8,932 nucleotides of DNA from NCBI GenBank assembly GCA_017999195.1, contig JAGOBP010000124.1:1-8932 (forward strand), written 5' to 3'. Below are positions 1 to 6,193 of the stretch, piece after piece. Both the position numbers and the translations under genes were made by a program. How positions within the stretch are numbered: the stretch's first letter is position 1; each line of letters opens with the position of its first letter. The notes below the pieces were generated by a model. The model did not search any database, was not told the DNA's origin, and worked only from the letters and a program-made list of their open reading frames with translations. This DNA is from Thermoflexales bacterium (GTDB taxonomy: Bacteria > Chloroflexota > Anaerolineae > Fen-1058).

Positions 1-443
1 GCCCACATCAATGCCGTCGCGTCTGACATGATCGACAAGCTGGAGATCATCAACTGTCCGCCCACGGCGACGATCAGGCCCGCGACAATGGCCGCAGATT
101 GCGCCCGCTGAGGGTCACGCTCGATCAACACGTCGCGCGTCAGCGCATACGTCAATGGCGCAACCAGTGCGCCTGTGATCATGCTGACGAGCTGCGCCGC
201 CAGTGGCGACACACCCAGCACGCCGAGAGCGAAAACGAGGTGGAGCGGAAAACCGATCGGCCAGAAGAAAGCCGGAATTGCCCCGTTTTGCAGTAAATTC
301 GTGCGCAGTTCAAGCGCATAGTCGTAATAGGCAAAGGCATCCTGCCCGTATAAACCATCGAACGGATGCAGCAGCAATAGCAGTCCGCGCAACACCAGCG
401 CACATGCCAACAACCCGATTACAGCCCAACGATCACGCTTCAT
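1..443 (-). CDS. GT39-like (ArnT/PMT-type) membrane glycosyltransferase, N-terminal part
   Basis: The ATG at 443 opens a frame with no stop to the left edge, giving the first 147 residues. Visible: a short basic start (MKRDR), a first membrane helix at about residues 8-26, then a loop with the pattern YGQDAFAYYDYA (Asp35, Asp41). GT-C fold transferases of the PMT/ArnT type carry their essential acidic residue in this first extracytoplasmic loop. WPIGFPL at 61-67 matches the usual W-P-x-G-[YF]-P-L of the family. Hydrophobic segments follow at about 69-101 and 117-133, and MSDATALMW lies at the cut end. Such enzymes transfer a sugar from a polyprenyl-phosphate donor to a lipid, glycan or protein outside the membrane. 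The start is well supported: it overlaps the stop of the preceding reading frame as ATGA (440-443), and GGA lies at 451-453. Family assignment is good; donor and acceptor cannot be told, and the C-terminal part is outside the window. Confidence 0.83.
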   Translation of the reverse strand, partial: MKRDRWAVIGLLACALVLRGLLLLLHPFDGLYGQDAFAYYDYALELRTNLLQNGAIPAFFWPIGFPLHLVFALGVLGVSPLAAQLVSMITGALVAPLTYALTRDVLIERDPQRAQSAAIVAGLIVAVGGQLMISSLSIMSDATALMW

Positions 444-875
444 ATCGATTTCCGCGCCGAAAAGAAGCGACATTCCAGATGGGTAAACACTGCCCCGTAT
501 TGGCGATTCTGCCGCTTGGCTCGCCACACTTGCCACAACAGATCGGGGTGACGCACATTGCGGCGCTGCCGCTTGAAGTGTCGGAATAGCGGTGCGCGCC
601 AGCGTTCGGTCGGCAGCAGCGCCTCAACCGGCTCGGCCGACAGGTCAATTAGTCCGGCGTCGTGCATGAGTTGCAGCCAGGCCTGACCATCCAAGACGCG
701 ATCAGTCGCAGCGTGAATACCGAAGACCTCGCGCGAGACCGCGTTGACGTGATCGACTTCGGATTGTGAAGCGGTTGCTTTCCACCCTCGCTCATTCATG
801 ATCAAACACCCGCCGGGGCGCAGCCTGCGCACGGCCTCCGCCAAGACGGGCCTGAATATCGGGATATTTCGTCAT
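440..875 (-). pseudogene. Class I SAM methyltransferase broken by an internal deletion
   Basis: The ATG at 875, with AAAGGT at 882-887, starts MTKYPDIQARL and then runs out of frame, stopping at 792-794. The adjacent frame is open from about 871 to the stop at 440-442. It reads like the second half of a methyltransferase: LAEAVRRLRPGG at the post-motif position of Rossmann methyltransferases, then about 120 residues ending in SARKSI. Its only starts are a TTG at 844, lacking a good ribosome site, and later codons. A one-base shift near 845 would join the halves into about 144 residues. That product would still lack the glycine-rich SAM loop and the acidic motif II residue, so a plain frameshift does not explain it. 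The simplest reading is a deletion of roughly 80-100 codons with a junction near 843-852. The ATGA overlap with the following glycosyltransferase start shows that the 3' end sits in its natural place. Alternatives are an assembly error or a short regulatory protein. Confidence 0.7.
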
Positions 876-881
876 GTGTTT

Positions 882-887
882 ACCTTT
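882..887 (-). promoter_or_regulatory. Ribosome binding site of the broken methyltransferase
   Basis: On the minus strand AAAGGT precedes the ATG at 875, with 7 bases between its last G and the start. It lies in the only intergenic gap of any size in the window (876-898, after the phosphodiesterase stop TAG at 899-901). It marks 875 as the ancestral start, although the frame from it now terminates early. Confidence 0.55.
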
Positions 888-898
888 GGCCGCGAAGT

Positions 899-2578
899 CT
901 AGCCCAGATAGCCCAGCGTCCGCAAACGATCTTCAACGCTGCGCTGCTCATCGCCGGAAAGCGTGATTGCAGTCCGCATCTCAGAGATGTTGTCGCCGCG
1001 ATAGACAATCGGCTGCATTACGGCCTGTGGCGATAACGCTTCAACTAACACGCGGCCATCATAATCAGTTGGCAGGGGTGTGCCCAGCAAATGCAGGATC
1101 GTCGGTGCGAGATCGATCAATCGCGCGCCCTCGATGGTTTGTCCCTGCGCCACATCCGGCCCGCATGCGATGAAGATGCCTGCCGCGCGATGCGTGCCGG
1201 AATCGTCGGGGACGCGCCGCGCAAACAAGCGTGCATCCGCCGCAAACAAAGGATAGGCCACCGTGCGATAACCATCCATGATCACGTGCAGGTCCGGCCC
1301 TTCGTCGCGATGCGGCCCGTGCGCGGCAACTTCACGCGGAATGATGTCATCGACAAGCGGCTGGTGCGTAAGCGGATCACGCAATAAGCGCAAGACCTCA
1401 CTTACGCGTTCACGCGCGGCCATATAATCGCGCGGTTCAACGCTGCCGTGCGGCTCGCGGCCCTTCAAGTTGATGTACACTTGCCCGAAGTGTCCCCACG
1501 CATACGCCACCGTGCGACTCCAATCCACATCGGCAAAGGTCAACATCTTGCGCTGCGACCAATCATGCGCGATGCGGCTTACTGCACCCAGTCGCTGGCC
1601 CAGGCCAAGTCGACGCAGAATTTTCCATGGCAGCGCCAGATCCAGATCATGCTGAAACAGCCAGTCGCGCAGACGCGTCCCGCGATTGGACTTAAGCGTA
1701 AGCAAGTCGTGCGCCCGAAAGAAATTGTTCAAGTTGATCGTGCGGTGCAGCGGCCCGAAGCCGTGATCGCTGATCACCATGATGTTGGTATCAGCGCCGA
1801 CCTGTGTCAAGAGTTGCGCGATCGAGCGATCGATGTGCGCAAAAATGTCGCGCAGCAGCATGCCATAGTGCGCGGCCTGTTCTGGGCGATGCCAAGGATG
1901 AGCACGATCATGCTGCTTCCACAGCGCGTGCTGCGCGCTGTCCGTCGCTAGGAAATGTAGCATCACCACATCCGTCGGGCGTTCAGTCATCAGGCGCAAC
2001 GCGTAACGGGTCTGCAAATCGATCAACGCGTGCAGGTCCGCGCTGTACTCGGCATCATGACCCGATCGATAAACGAAACGCGGCGAAATACGATACGCGC
2101 CAAGTTCGCATTCATAAGCCGTCAGCACATCACGCGGCCAGGTCGTGTGACCTTCATCGGGCGTGGGTGTGCCCGGAATGATGTAGCCATTGATCGAACG
2201 CGGCGGATGCGTCAGCGGCACGTTCAACAGGCCAACACTCAAGCCCGCAACCGATAGGTCTTCGCACCACCAACGGCCATCGATCTGGCTGGCGTTGACA
2301 AACACCAGTTCGCCCGTGGTCGGCCGAAAGAAGTCAAAAACACCGTGTTTTCCAGGGTTTTTGCCCGTCATGAAACTGGGCCACGCCGTCGCCGTCAAGG
2401 GCGGCAGCGTCGAGGCGAGGTCGCCACTGACGCCGCGCTGCATCAGATCGCGCAGCGTCGGCAAATGACCGGCCTCAGCCCAGGGACGAATCAGATCGAA
2501 GGTGGCGCCATCGAGACCGAGGATGAGCAAACGAGGTGGGTCGCAGAACGATCTAGAAAGCACTGCAACACCGCGCAC
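899..2578 (-). CDS. AP-superfamily type I phosphodiesterase / nucleotide pyrophosphatase-like hydrolase
   Basis: About 559 residues of the alkaline phosphatase superfamily (phosphodiesterase/nucleotide pyrophosphatase branch), which splits phosphomono- or diesters with two metal ions. Visible metal ligands and core: LLILGLDGATFD with Asp23; LTATAWPSFMTG with the expected nucleophile Thr62; TDSAQH with Asp213 and His217; SDHGFG with Asp271 and His272; GTHRAAGIFIACGP with His463. PGKHGVFDFF (75-84) and the C-terminal LRTLGYLG are typical of a large bacterial and archaeal subgroup often annotated nucleotide pyrophosphatase. Where I recall homologues with T-x-P-A-W, residue 64 here is Thr. No signal peptide or membrane helix is seen, so it is probably cytoplasmic. 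The start is uncertain: GTG 2578 gives a 26-base overlap with the preceding gene, GTG 2563 is possible, and neither has a clear ribosome site. Translation is probably coupled to the upstream radical SAM gene. The substrate is unknown; a lipid-linked or activated phosphoester is a guess from context. Confidence 0.88.
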   Translation of the reverse strand: MRGVAVLSRSFCDPPRLLILGLDGATFDLIRPWAEAGHLPTLRDLMQRGVSGDLASTLPPLTATAWPSFMTGKNPGKHGVFDFFRPTTGELVFVNASQIDGRWWCEDLSVAGLSVGLLNVPLTHPPRSINGYIIPGTPTPDEGHTTWPRDVLTAYECELGAYRISPRFVYRSGHDAEYSADLHALIDLQTRYALRLMTERPTDVVMLHFLATDSAQHALWKQHDRAHPWHRPEQAAHYGMLLRDIFAHIDRSIAQLLTQVGADTNIMVISDHGFGPLHRTINLNNFFRAHDLLTLKSNRGTRLRDWLFQHDLDLALPWKILRRLGLGQRLGAVSRIAHDWSQRKMLTFADVDWSRTVAYAWGHFGQVYINLKGREPHGSVEPRDYMAARERVSEVLRLLRDPLTHQPLVDDIIPREVAAHGPHRDEGPDLHVIMDGYRTVAYPLFAADARLFARRVPDDSGTHRAAGIFIACGPDVAQGQTIEGARLIDLAPTILHLLGTPLPTDYDGRVLVEALSPQAVMQPIVYRGDNISEMRTAITLSGDEQRSVEDRLRTLGYLG

Positions 2579-3641
2579 AGGCCGGCAGGAGGCCGCCGGC
2601 TTTCACTAAATTGCGGCGAAATCGGCCCAATACCGGCGAGTTCCAAATCTCGGCCAGCGACGCCTGGTACAGGTTGCCGACCGGCAAATTGTAACAGCGG
2701 CCATGGGCTGGAATCACGGTGCCATCAGATTTGATCATGATATTATCAAAGGCGTCGTTGCACCGCCGCCCAATCAACTGGCCGGGCTGGTTATAAAACT
2801 GATCCAACTGCTCAGGTGTGCTGATCTCAGGCGAAAACACCACCCGGAACGGCAATCGCATCTGCCGAATCGTCTCGATGTCCTGGCGCAACTTCGCCAG
2901 ATCCATCTGGCCCGGATGCGTCGCCGCGATGTTTGACGCCGTAGCCGGATACAGCTGGCCCCATTCGGCGTTGTGTCTGGCGGCCATCTCGGTCGTCGTA
3001 AAGTTAGTGTGCATAAACCCCAGCGTGCGCAGCGGATAAGCCGCAAAGAATTCGGCAAATTCAGCCAGCCGTCCGACGTTCCATTCAGTAATCGTGCAAA
3101 ACACCGACACCTCAGGGCGCGTCGACTCGGCCAGCACGAGATTGATGCCGTCAATGGCTCGCTGAAAACTGCGGTTATGCCCGCGAATGACATTATGAAT
3201 GTCGGGCGGCCCGTCCAGTGACACGAAGAGATCGCGAGTGCCCGCAGTGCAGATGGCCTGCGCCTGTCGCTCAAGGTTCAAGGCGTTGGTGGTAATCGCA
3301 GTGTAGAGCTGCCGGGTCTGCGCATATTGAAGCGACTCGATGAGATACGGATAAATCAACGGCTCGGTGAAGGCATACCCGATTTTTACCTCTGGACACC
3401 ACGCCGCAGCCTGGTCGCATATCCGTTCAAATAACGCCAGCGGCATATTGAGCGGTTCGGCGCCCAGCAGATTAGTCGCAAAATTGGTCTGCAACGTTTG
3501 CGTACCCACATCGCACATTTTGCAATGCAGGTTGCACAGATTGTTTACGCCCAGCACCAGCCATTGCGGCTTGTAGTACAGCCGCTCGGGACTCAATTGG
3601 ATGTTGGCCGACTTTAGTTTTCGGGCATATGGAATAGACAT
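2553..3641 (-). CDS. Radical SAM protein with SPASM-like C-terminal region
   Basis: 362 residues. The SAM-cleaving [4Fe-4S] motif is CNLHCKMC (Cys36, Cys40, Cys43), in the usual setting after a strand (LVLGVNNLC). The glycine-rich SAM-contact position reads GYAFTEPL (88-95) rather than the usual GGEPLL, and LFVSLDGPPDIHN follows in mid-domain. The C-terminal region has the SPASM/twitch layout: RRCNDAF, then SDGTVIP (Asp306, Gly307), GRCYNLPVGNLY, EIWNS, and a closing CARCC (355-359). Its cysteines are Cys294, 316, 355, 358 and 359, fewer than the seven of a full SPASM domain, so it may hold a single auxiliary cluster. SPASM enzymes act on peptides, sugars, nucleosides or other small molecules by H-atom abstraction; the substrate here is not recognisable, and no precursor peptide gene is visible. 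The ATG at 3641 lies 6 bases after the stop of the preceding B12-type gene; no strong ribosome site is seen, so coupling is likely. Confidence 0.87.
   Translation of the reverse strand: MSIPYARKLKSANIQLSPERLYYKPQWLVLGVNNLCNLHCKMCDVGTQTLQTNFATNLLGAEPLNMPLALFERICDQAAAWCPEVKIGYAFTEPLIYPYLIESLQYAQTRQLYTAITTNALNLERQAQAICTAGTRDLFVSLDGPPDIHNVIRGHNRSFQRAIDGINLVLAESTRPEVSVFCTITEWNVGRLAEFAEFFAAYPLRTLGFMHTNFTTTEMAARHNAEWGQLYPATASNIAATHPGQMDLAKLRQDIETIRQMRLPFRVVFSPEISTPEQLDQFYNQPGQLIGRRCNDAFDNIMIKSDGTVIPAHGRCYNLPVGNLYQASLAEIWNSPVLGRFRRNLVKAGGLLPACARCCSAF
2581..2600 (-). repeat. GC-rich inverted repeat just before the phosphodiesterase start
   Basis: GCCGGC at 2581-2586 and again at 2595-2600 can pair across an 8-base loop. 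In the transcript the loop reads GGCCUCCU. The hairpin lies inside the last codons of the radical SAM/SPASM-like gene (GGLLPA) and ends 2 bases before the GTG at 2578. There is no T-run, so it is not an intrinsic terminator. It may limit free ribosome entry at the phosphodiesterase start, or be a by-product of GC-rich coding. Confidence 0.4.
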
Positions 3642-3647
3642 AGTCGC

Positions 3648-5123
3648 TTAAAAACCGCTGGTTTCCGGCCGTTGATACGACAAAAACTTGTGGGCCGCCC
3701 GCAACTCGATCGGGTACGCGTACACCCGCAGGTGATAACGCCACGCACTCAACGTGCGCAAAGTCACGCGCTTTAATTGTGACATCGTGACATCCGTCAT
3801 CGTCGGATAATAGGCATTCAGCACCCATTGAAAGTCGCGCAACTTGCGCCGCAGCGGATCACGCACCCAGGGCAGATGCGCGCTGCGCCGCTGCGAAAAT
3901 TCGCGCCACGCCGGGCTGATCCATTCATCCACTGTCTCGGGAAAAGCAAAGCCCTCGGCCTTGGCTTGCTCGTACAATTCACCGGCCAGCGGCACAGGCG
4001 TGTAGGTGTACAGGATGATCTCCGTCGCAGGGTTCACGCGTTTCACCTGGCGAATGAAGTCCAGCGTGTGCGCCACATCCCGATCAGGTTCCGGCGGATT
4101 CCCGAGCACGAATGACATTTCGGGCACGATGCCGAAGTGCTTCATTTTGGCCGCAATTTCCAGCGTTTTTTGCGTCGACGCCGTGCCGCCTTTATTCATG
4201 CGTTCGAGAGTTTCATTGGAACCAGACTCCGCGCCGAGGAAGATCATCTTTAGGCCGGAGTCGCGCATCGTTTGCCACGTCCGATCGGCATACTTCATCA
4301 AGGTATCGATGCGCGCTTCGCCCCACCATCCGATCGACAGGTCGGTGATCCGCTCGGCAAACTCGGCCGTGCGGGCTTCGTGCGTGAAGAAGTTATTGTC
4401 GTAAAACTCGATCGCGTCGATGGCATACTCATCCACCAAACGCCGCGTCACGTTGGCCGTGCGCTCCGCCGATTGCGCCAGCCACCGCCCGTTGACCATG
4501 TTGACCACGGCGCAGAAGTTGCAGAAGAAGGGACAGCCATAACTGGAATGATGCGGCAGTGTGCGCGAGCCCATGAACGTGCGACGCACATACTTTGCCA
4601 CATCAATGCGTTGATAGGGAAAATCCGGCATTTGATCGGGATGTGGAATCGGCGCGAGTTCATTCGAACGGACTTCGCCTGTCACCTGATCGCGATACGC
4701 CAACCCCGGCAGCGCTGTCGGATCACCATGGCGCGCGAGAATATCGAGCAGATTCTTGAAGATCAGTTCGCCGTGACCGCGCACGACGTAATCGACGAAG
4801 TCCGATTTCAAACATACTTCATAGTGTTGAGTGGGAAAATATCCGCCCCAAATGATCATGAGATTTGGAAATGACGCTTTGAGTTGGCGACAGGTCGGCA
4901 CAGCCGCGTTCAACTGCGGCCCCGGCATCACCGTCACACCGAGGATGGTCGCGTGCGTCTCGCGAATGACACGCGTCAACTCAGCCAGCGGATCAGCCCA
5001 GAGGTTGCCATCGACGATGACGTACTCATGCTGATTTTCCAGCAGCGCGCCCAAAGCCAGCAGCGACATCGGCAGCACCGGTTTGCGCTGGGCATTACTG
5101 GGCGGATTGTAAAGAACGATCAT
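3648..5123 (-). CDS. B12-binding-type radical SAM protein
   Basis: 491 residues. The N-terminal Rossmann-like B12-binding-type domain covers about residues 1-135: MIVLYNPPSN, MSLLALGALLE, VDGN at 37-40, ILGVTVMPG, IIWGGYFPT at 90-98, and YVVRGHGE at 112-119. The radical SAM barrel follows with YGCPFFCNFC (Cys197, Cys201, Cys204), FYDNNFF, FLGAESGSNETL and FVLGNPPEP. A tail of about 100 residues ends in WRYHLRVYAYPIE. This is the class of HpnP/BchE/P-methylase-like enzymes, which often methylate unactivated carbons or phosphinates or form rings; the substrate is unknown. ATG 5123 is chosen over upstream codons (to 5234) because the conserved fold begins there, AAAGG lies at 5130-5134 at good spacing, and the stop of the preceding gene is 2 bases upstream. 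The extra 37 codons would overlap that gene and look unstructured. Its tail resembles that of the partial radical SAM protein at the right edge. Confidence 0.9.
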   Translation of the reverse strand: MIVLYNPPSNAQRKPVLPMSLLALGALLENQHEYVIVDGNLWADPLAELTRVIRETHATILGVTVMPGPQLNAAVPTCRQLKASFPNLMIIWGGYFPTQHYEVCLKSDFVDYVVRGHGELIFKNLLDILARHGDPTALPGLAYRDQVTGEVRSNELAPIPHPDQMPDFPYQRIDVAKYVRRTFMGSRTLPHHSSYGCPFFCNFCAVVNMVNGRWLAQSAERTANVTRRLVDEYAIDAIEFYDNNFFTHEARTAEFAERITDLSIGWWGEARIDTLMKYADRTWQTMRDSGLKMIFLGAESGSNETLERMNKGGTASTQKTLEIAAKMKHFGIVPEMSFVLGNPPEPDRDVAHTLDFIRQVKRVNPATEIILYTYTPVPLAGELYEQAKAEGFAFPETVDEWISPAWREFSQRRSAHLPWVRDPLRRKLRDFQWVLNAYYPTMTDVTMSQLKRVTLRTLSAWRYHLRVYAYPIELRAAHKFLSYQRPETSGF

Positions 5124-5125
5124 GA

Positions 5126-5473
5126 TCAGCCTTTGACGTACGACGATTTTTCGGCGATGCGGCCGCCGCACATGCGGAAGACATCCACGCCGCGCACGTG
5201 CCCTGTTTCCCAGCGATACAGCCAGCGCACGCACGCTCGATCAGCGCAGGTGAAGGTGTCTTCAAATTCAAAATGGGCATGCGGCGATTCTGCGAAAAAC
5301 GCGGCAAAATTCGCACGAACAGCGACCTGACCTTCAAACCGTTCGCCGTCCGGCGGCGGATAAGTATTCTCAAACACACAGTCGTCCGTCATCAGCGCCA
5401 TCACCGCTTCGAGATCGTGCGCGTTGAAGGCGGCATTGAAGCGCTCGATCACGGCCAAAGTTCCGTCGGTCAT
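5126..5473 (-). CDS. SnoaL-like (NTF2-fold) protein
   Basis: 115 residues, the normal size of a single NTF2-like/SnoaL_2 domain. The N-terminal helix IERFNAAFNAHDLEAVMALM is followed by TDDCVFEN (29-36), the helix-to-strand turn typical of the family, then PPPDGERFEG and the strand-rich C-terminal half with VRWLYRWETGHVRGVDVF and the ending EKSSYVKG. The cone-shaped fold serves as polyketide cyclase, isomerase, hydrolase or ligand-binding protein. The exact activity cannot be read from sequence, and many relatives have no assigned role. It sits between two methyltransferases and a B12-type radical SAM gene. ATG 5473 follows the preceding stop (5483-5485) by 9 bases and has AAGGGGG at 5478-5484, the best ribosome site in the window, hinting at higher expression than its neighbours. 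An ATG at 5475-5477 is out of frame and rejected. Confidence 0.86.
   Translation of the reverse strand: MTDGTLAVIERFNAAFNAHDLEAVMALMTDDCVFENTYPPPDGERFEGQVAVRANFAAFFAESPHAHFEFEDTFTCADRACVRWLYRWETGHVRGVDVFRMCGGRIAEKSSYVKG
5130..5134 (-). promoter_or_regulatory. Ribosome binding site deciding the ATG 5123 start
   Basis: AAAGG on the minus strand lies 6 bases before ATG 5123 and inside the last codons of the SnoaL-like gene. It decides the start of the 491-residue radical SAM protein against the longer open frame reaching 5234. Confidence 0.6.
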
Positions 5474-5477
5474 GCAT

Positions 5478-5484
5478 CCCCCTT
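5478..5484 (-). promoter_or_regulatory. Strong ribosome binding site of the SnoaL-like gene
   Basis: AAGGGGG on the minus strand overlaps the TAA stop of the upstream methyltransferase (5483-5485) and lies 4-7 bases before ATG 5473. It is the clearest Shine-Dalgarno match in the window. Confidence 0.6.
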
Positions 5485-6193
5485 ACACCGTTACACGATA
5501 GATCGTCAGCACTTCGTTAAGCACGTCACGCTGCGCGAAGATACTGTAATGCAAGTCGTTCGCCTCAAACGCCCGCCGCAGCGCGGCTTCATCCGCCGTC
5601 GATGAGTAGATCACCAGTGAATAACCTTGCGGCGCAAGATGCTCGCGCACTTCAGCCGCAAACCGCTCGATCACATCCGTCGATCGCCAAGCTTGATCCA
5701 GTCGATCGCGCGGTACGCCGCGAAAAAACGGCGGATTGAAGACGATTACATCGAAGCGCCGATCAATGAGCGGGGCAAACAAGTCGCCTTCGAAAACTTC
5801 AACGCGCTCCTCAACGTGATTGAGCAAGACATTGATCCGCGCACAGCGAACCGCTTCGGGGTTAATGTCGGTGGCCGTCACGCAGCGCGATCGTTGTGCG
5901 GCCATGATGGCGTTCAGGCCAGAGCCTGTACCTAGATCAAGCACGCTGGTATCAGGTGCAAGCGTTATCGAGTTCAACGTCCGCGCCAGAAACGTGCTGG
6001 CTTCAAACAAGGCCGGATTGAACACTTGCGGCAAAATCACCAACGGCCGCCCGCCGATATGTTCGAGCACCAAGCGGTTGTAGCGGCGGCTTTGAAATAA
6101 GCGAAAGCGCCACCATAGCCAACGCGACCACAGGCGACGGATTGACGAGTCCCAATGGGATGCTGCGCGATAACGAGCGACGGGGGACTTCAC
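5483..6193 (-). CDS. NPPF-type class I methyltransferase (HemK/RsmC-like, methyltransferase small domain)
   Basis: 236 residues from GTG 6193. A basic, Trp/Arg-rich N-terminus (residues 19-40) leads into GGRPLVILPQVFNP (47-60), the usual pre-domain segment of this family. The SAM core follows: VLDLGTGSGLNAI (84-96, motif I), TDINPEAV (Asp109 for the ribose hydroxyls), GDLFAPL (136-142), and FNPPFFRG with Asn153-Pro-Pro-Phe156. [ND]-P-P-[FYW] is the catalytic signature of methyltransferases acting on planar nitrogen (glutamine side chains, adenine or guanine amino groups), so the likely product is an N-methyl group. Its presence in a biosynthetic-looking operon may mean a small-molecule target rather than rRNA or a release factor; this is inference. 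GTG 6193 forms a GTGA overlap with the upstream stop (6190-6192), so I prefer it over the open frame reaching 6247, whose first 18 residues lie inside the upstream gene. Confidence 0.87.
   Translation of the reverse strand: MKSPVARYRAASHWDSSIRRLWSRWLWWRFRLFQSRRYNRLVLEHIGGRPLVILPQVFNPALFEASTFLARTLNSITLAPDTSVLDLGTGSGLNAIMAAQRSRCVTATDINPEAVRCARINVLLNHVEERVEVFEGDLFAPLIDRRFDVIVFNPPFFRGVPRDRLDQAWRSTDVIERFAAEVREHLAPQGYSLVIYSSTADEAALRRAFEANDLHYSIFAQRDVLNEVLTIYRVTV

Noticed and set aside
99..589. Overlapping plus-strand frames near the left edge, and a minus-strand frame at 179-403
   Set aside because: They are shadows of the glycosyltransferase and methyltransferase remnant; the cysteine-rich peptide at 179-403 is a wrong-frame reading of the first membrane loop.
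440..844. Intact small gene starting at TTG 844
   Set aside because: It lacks a ribosome site and begins in the middle of a methyltransferase fold, while a better ATG with a ribosome site lies just upstream in another frame.
792..875. Programmed frameshift giving a functional protein from ATG 875
   Set aside because: No classic slippery site with a downstream structure is seen, and the joined product would still lack the SAM-binding motifs.
1801..1850. Cyanobacterial HIP1 (GCGATCGC) signature
   Set aside because: CGATCG cores are frequent in the window, but I did not see the full octamer; the excess is in the shorter GATC word.
1448..1951. Plus-strand open frame of 167 codons
   Set aside because: It lies wholly within the phosphodiesterase gene on the opposite strand and shows no motif.
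2581..2600. Intrinsic terminator between the radical SAM/SPASM-like gene and the phosphodiesterase
   Set aside because: The hairpin is inside coding sequence and has no following T-run in the direction of transcription.
2553..3641. RiPP maturase with a precursor peptide
   Set aside because: No short peptide gene with a core region or Cys repeat lies next to it, and the intergenic gaps are too small to hold one.
4272..4874. Plus-strand open frame of 200 codons
   Set aside because: It is antisense to the 491-residue radical SAM gene, its translation has no recognisable family features, and codon bias on the other strand explains the lack of stops.
5124..5234. 37-codon N-terminal extension of the 491-residue radical SAM protein
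   Set aside because: It would overlap the SnoaL-like gene, is arginine-rich without fold features, and a ribosome site supports ATG 5123.
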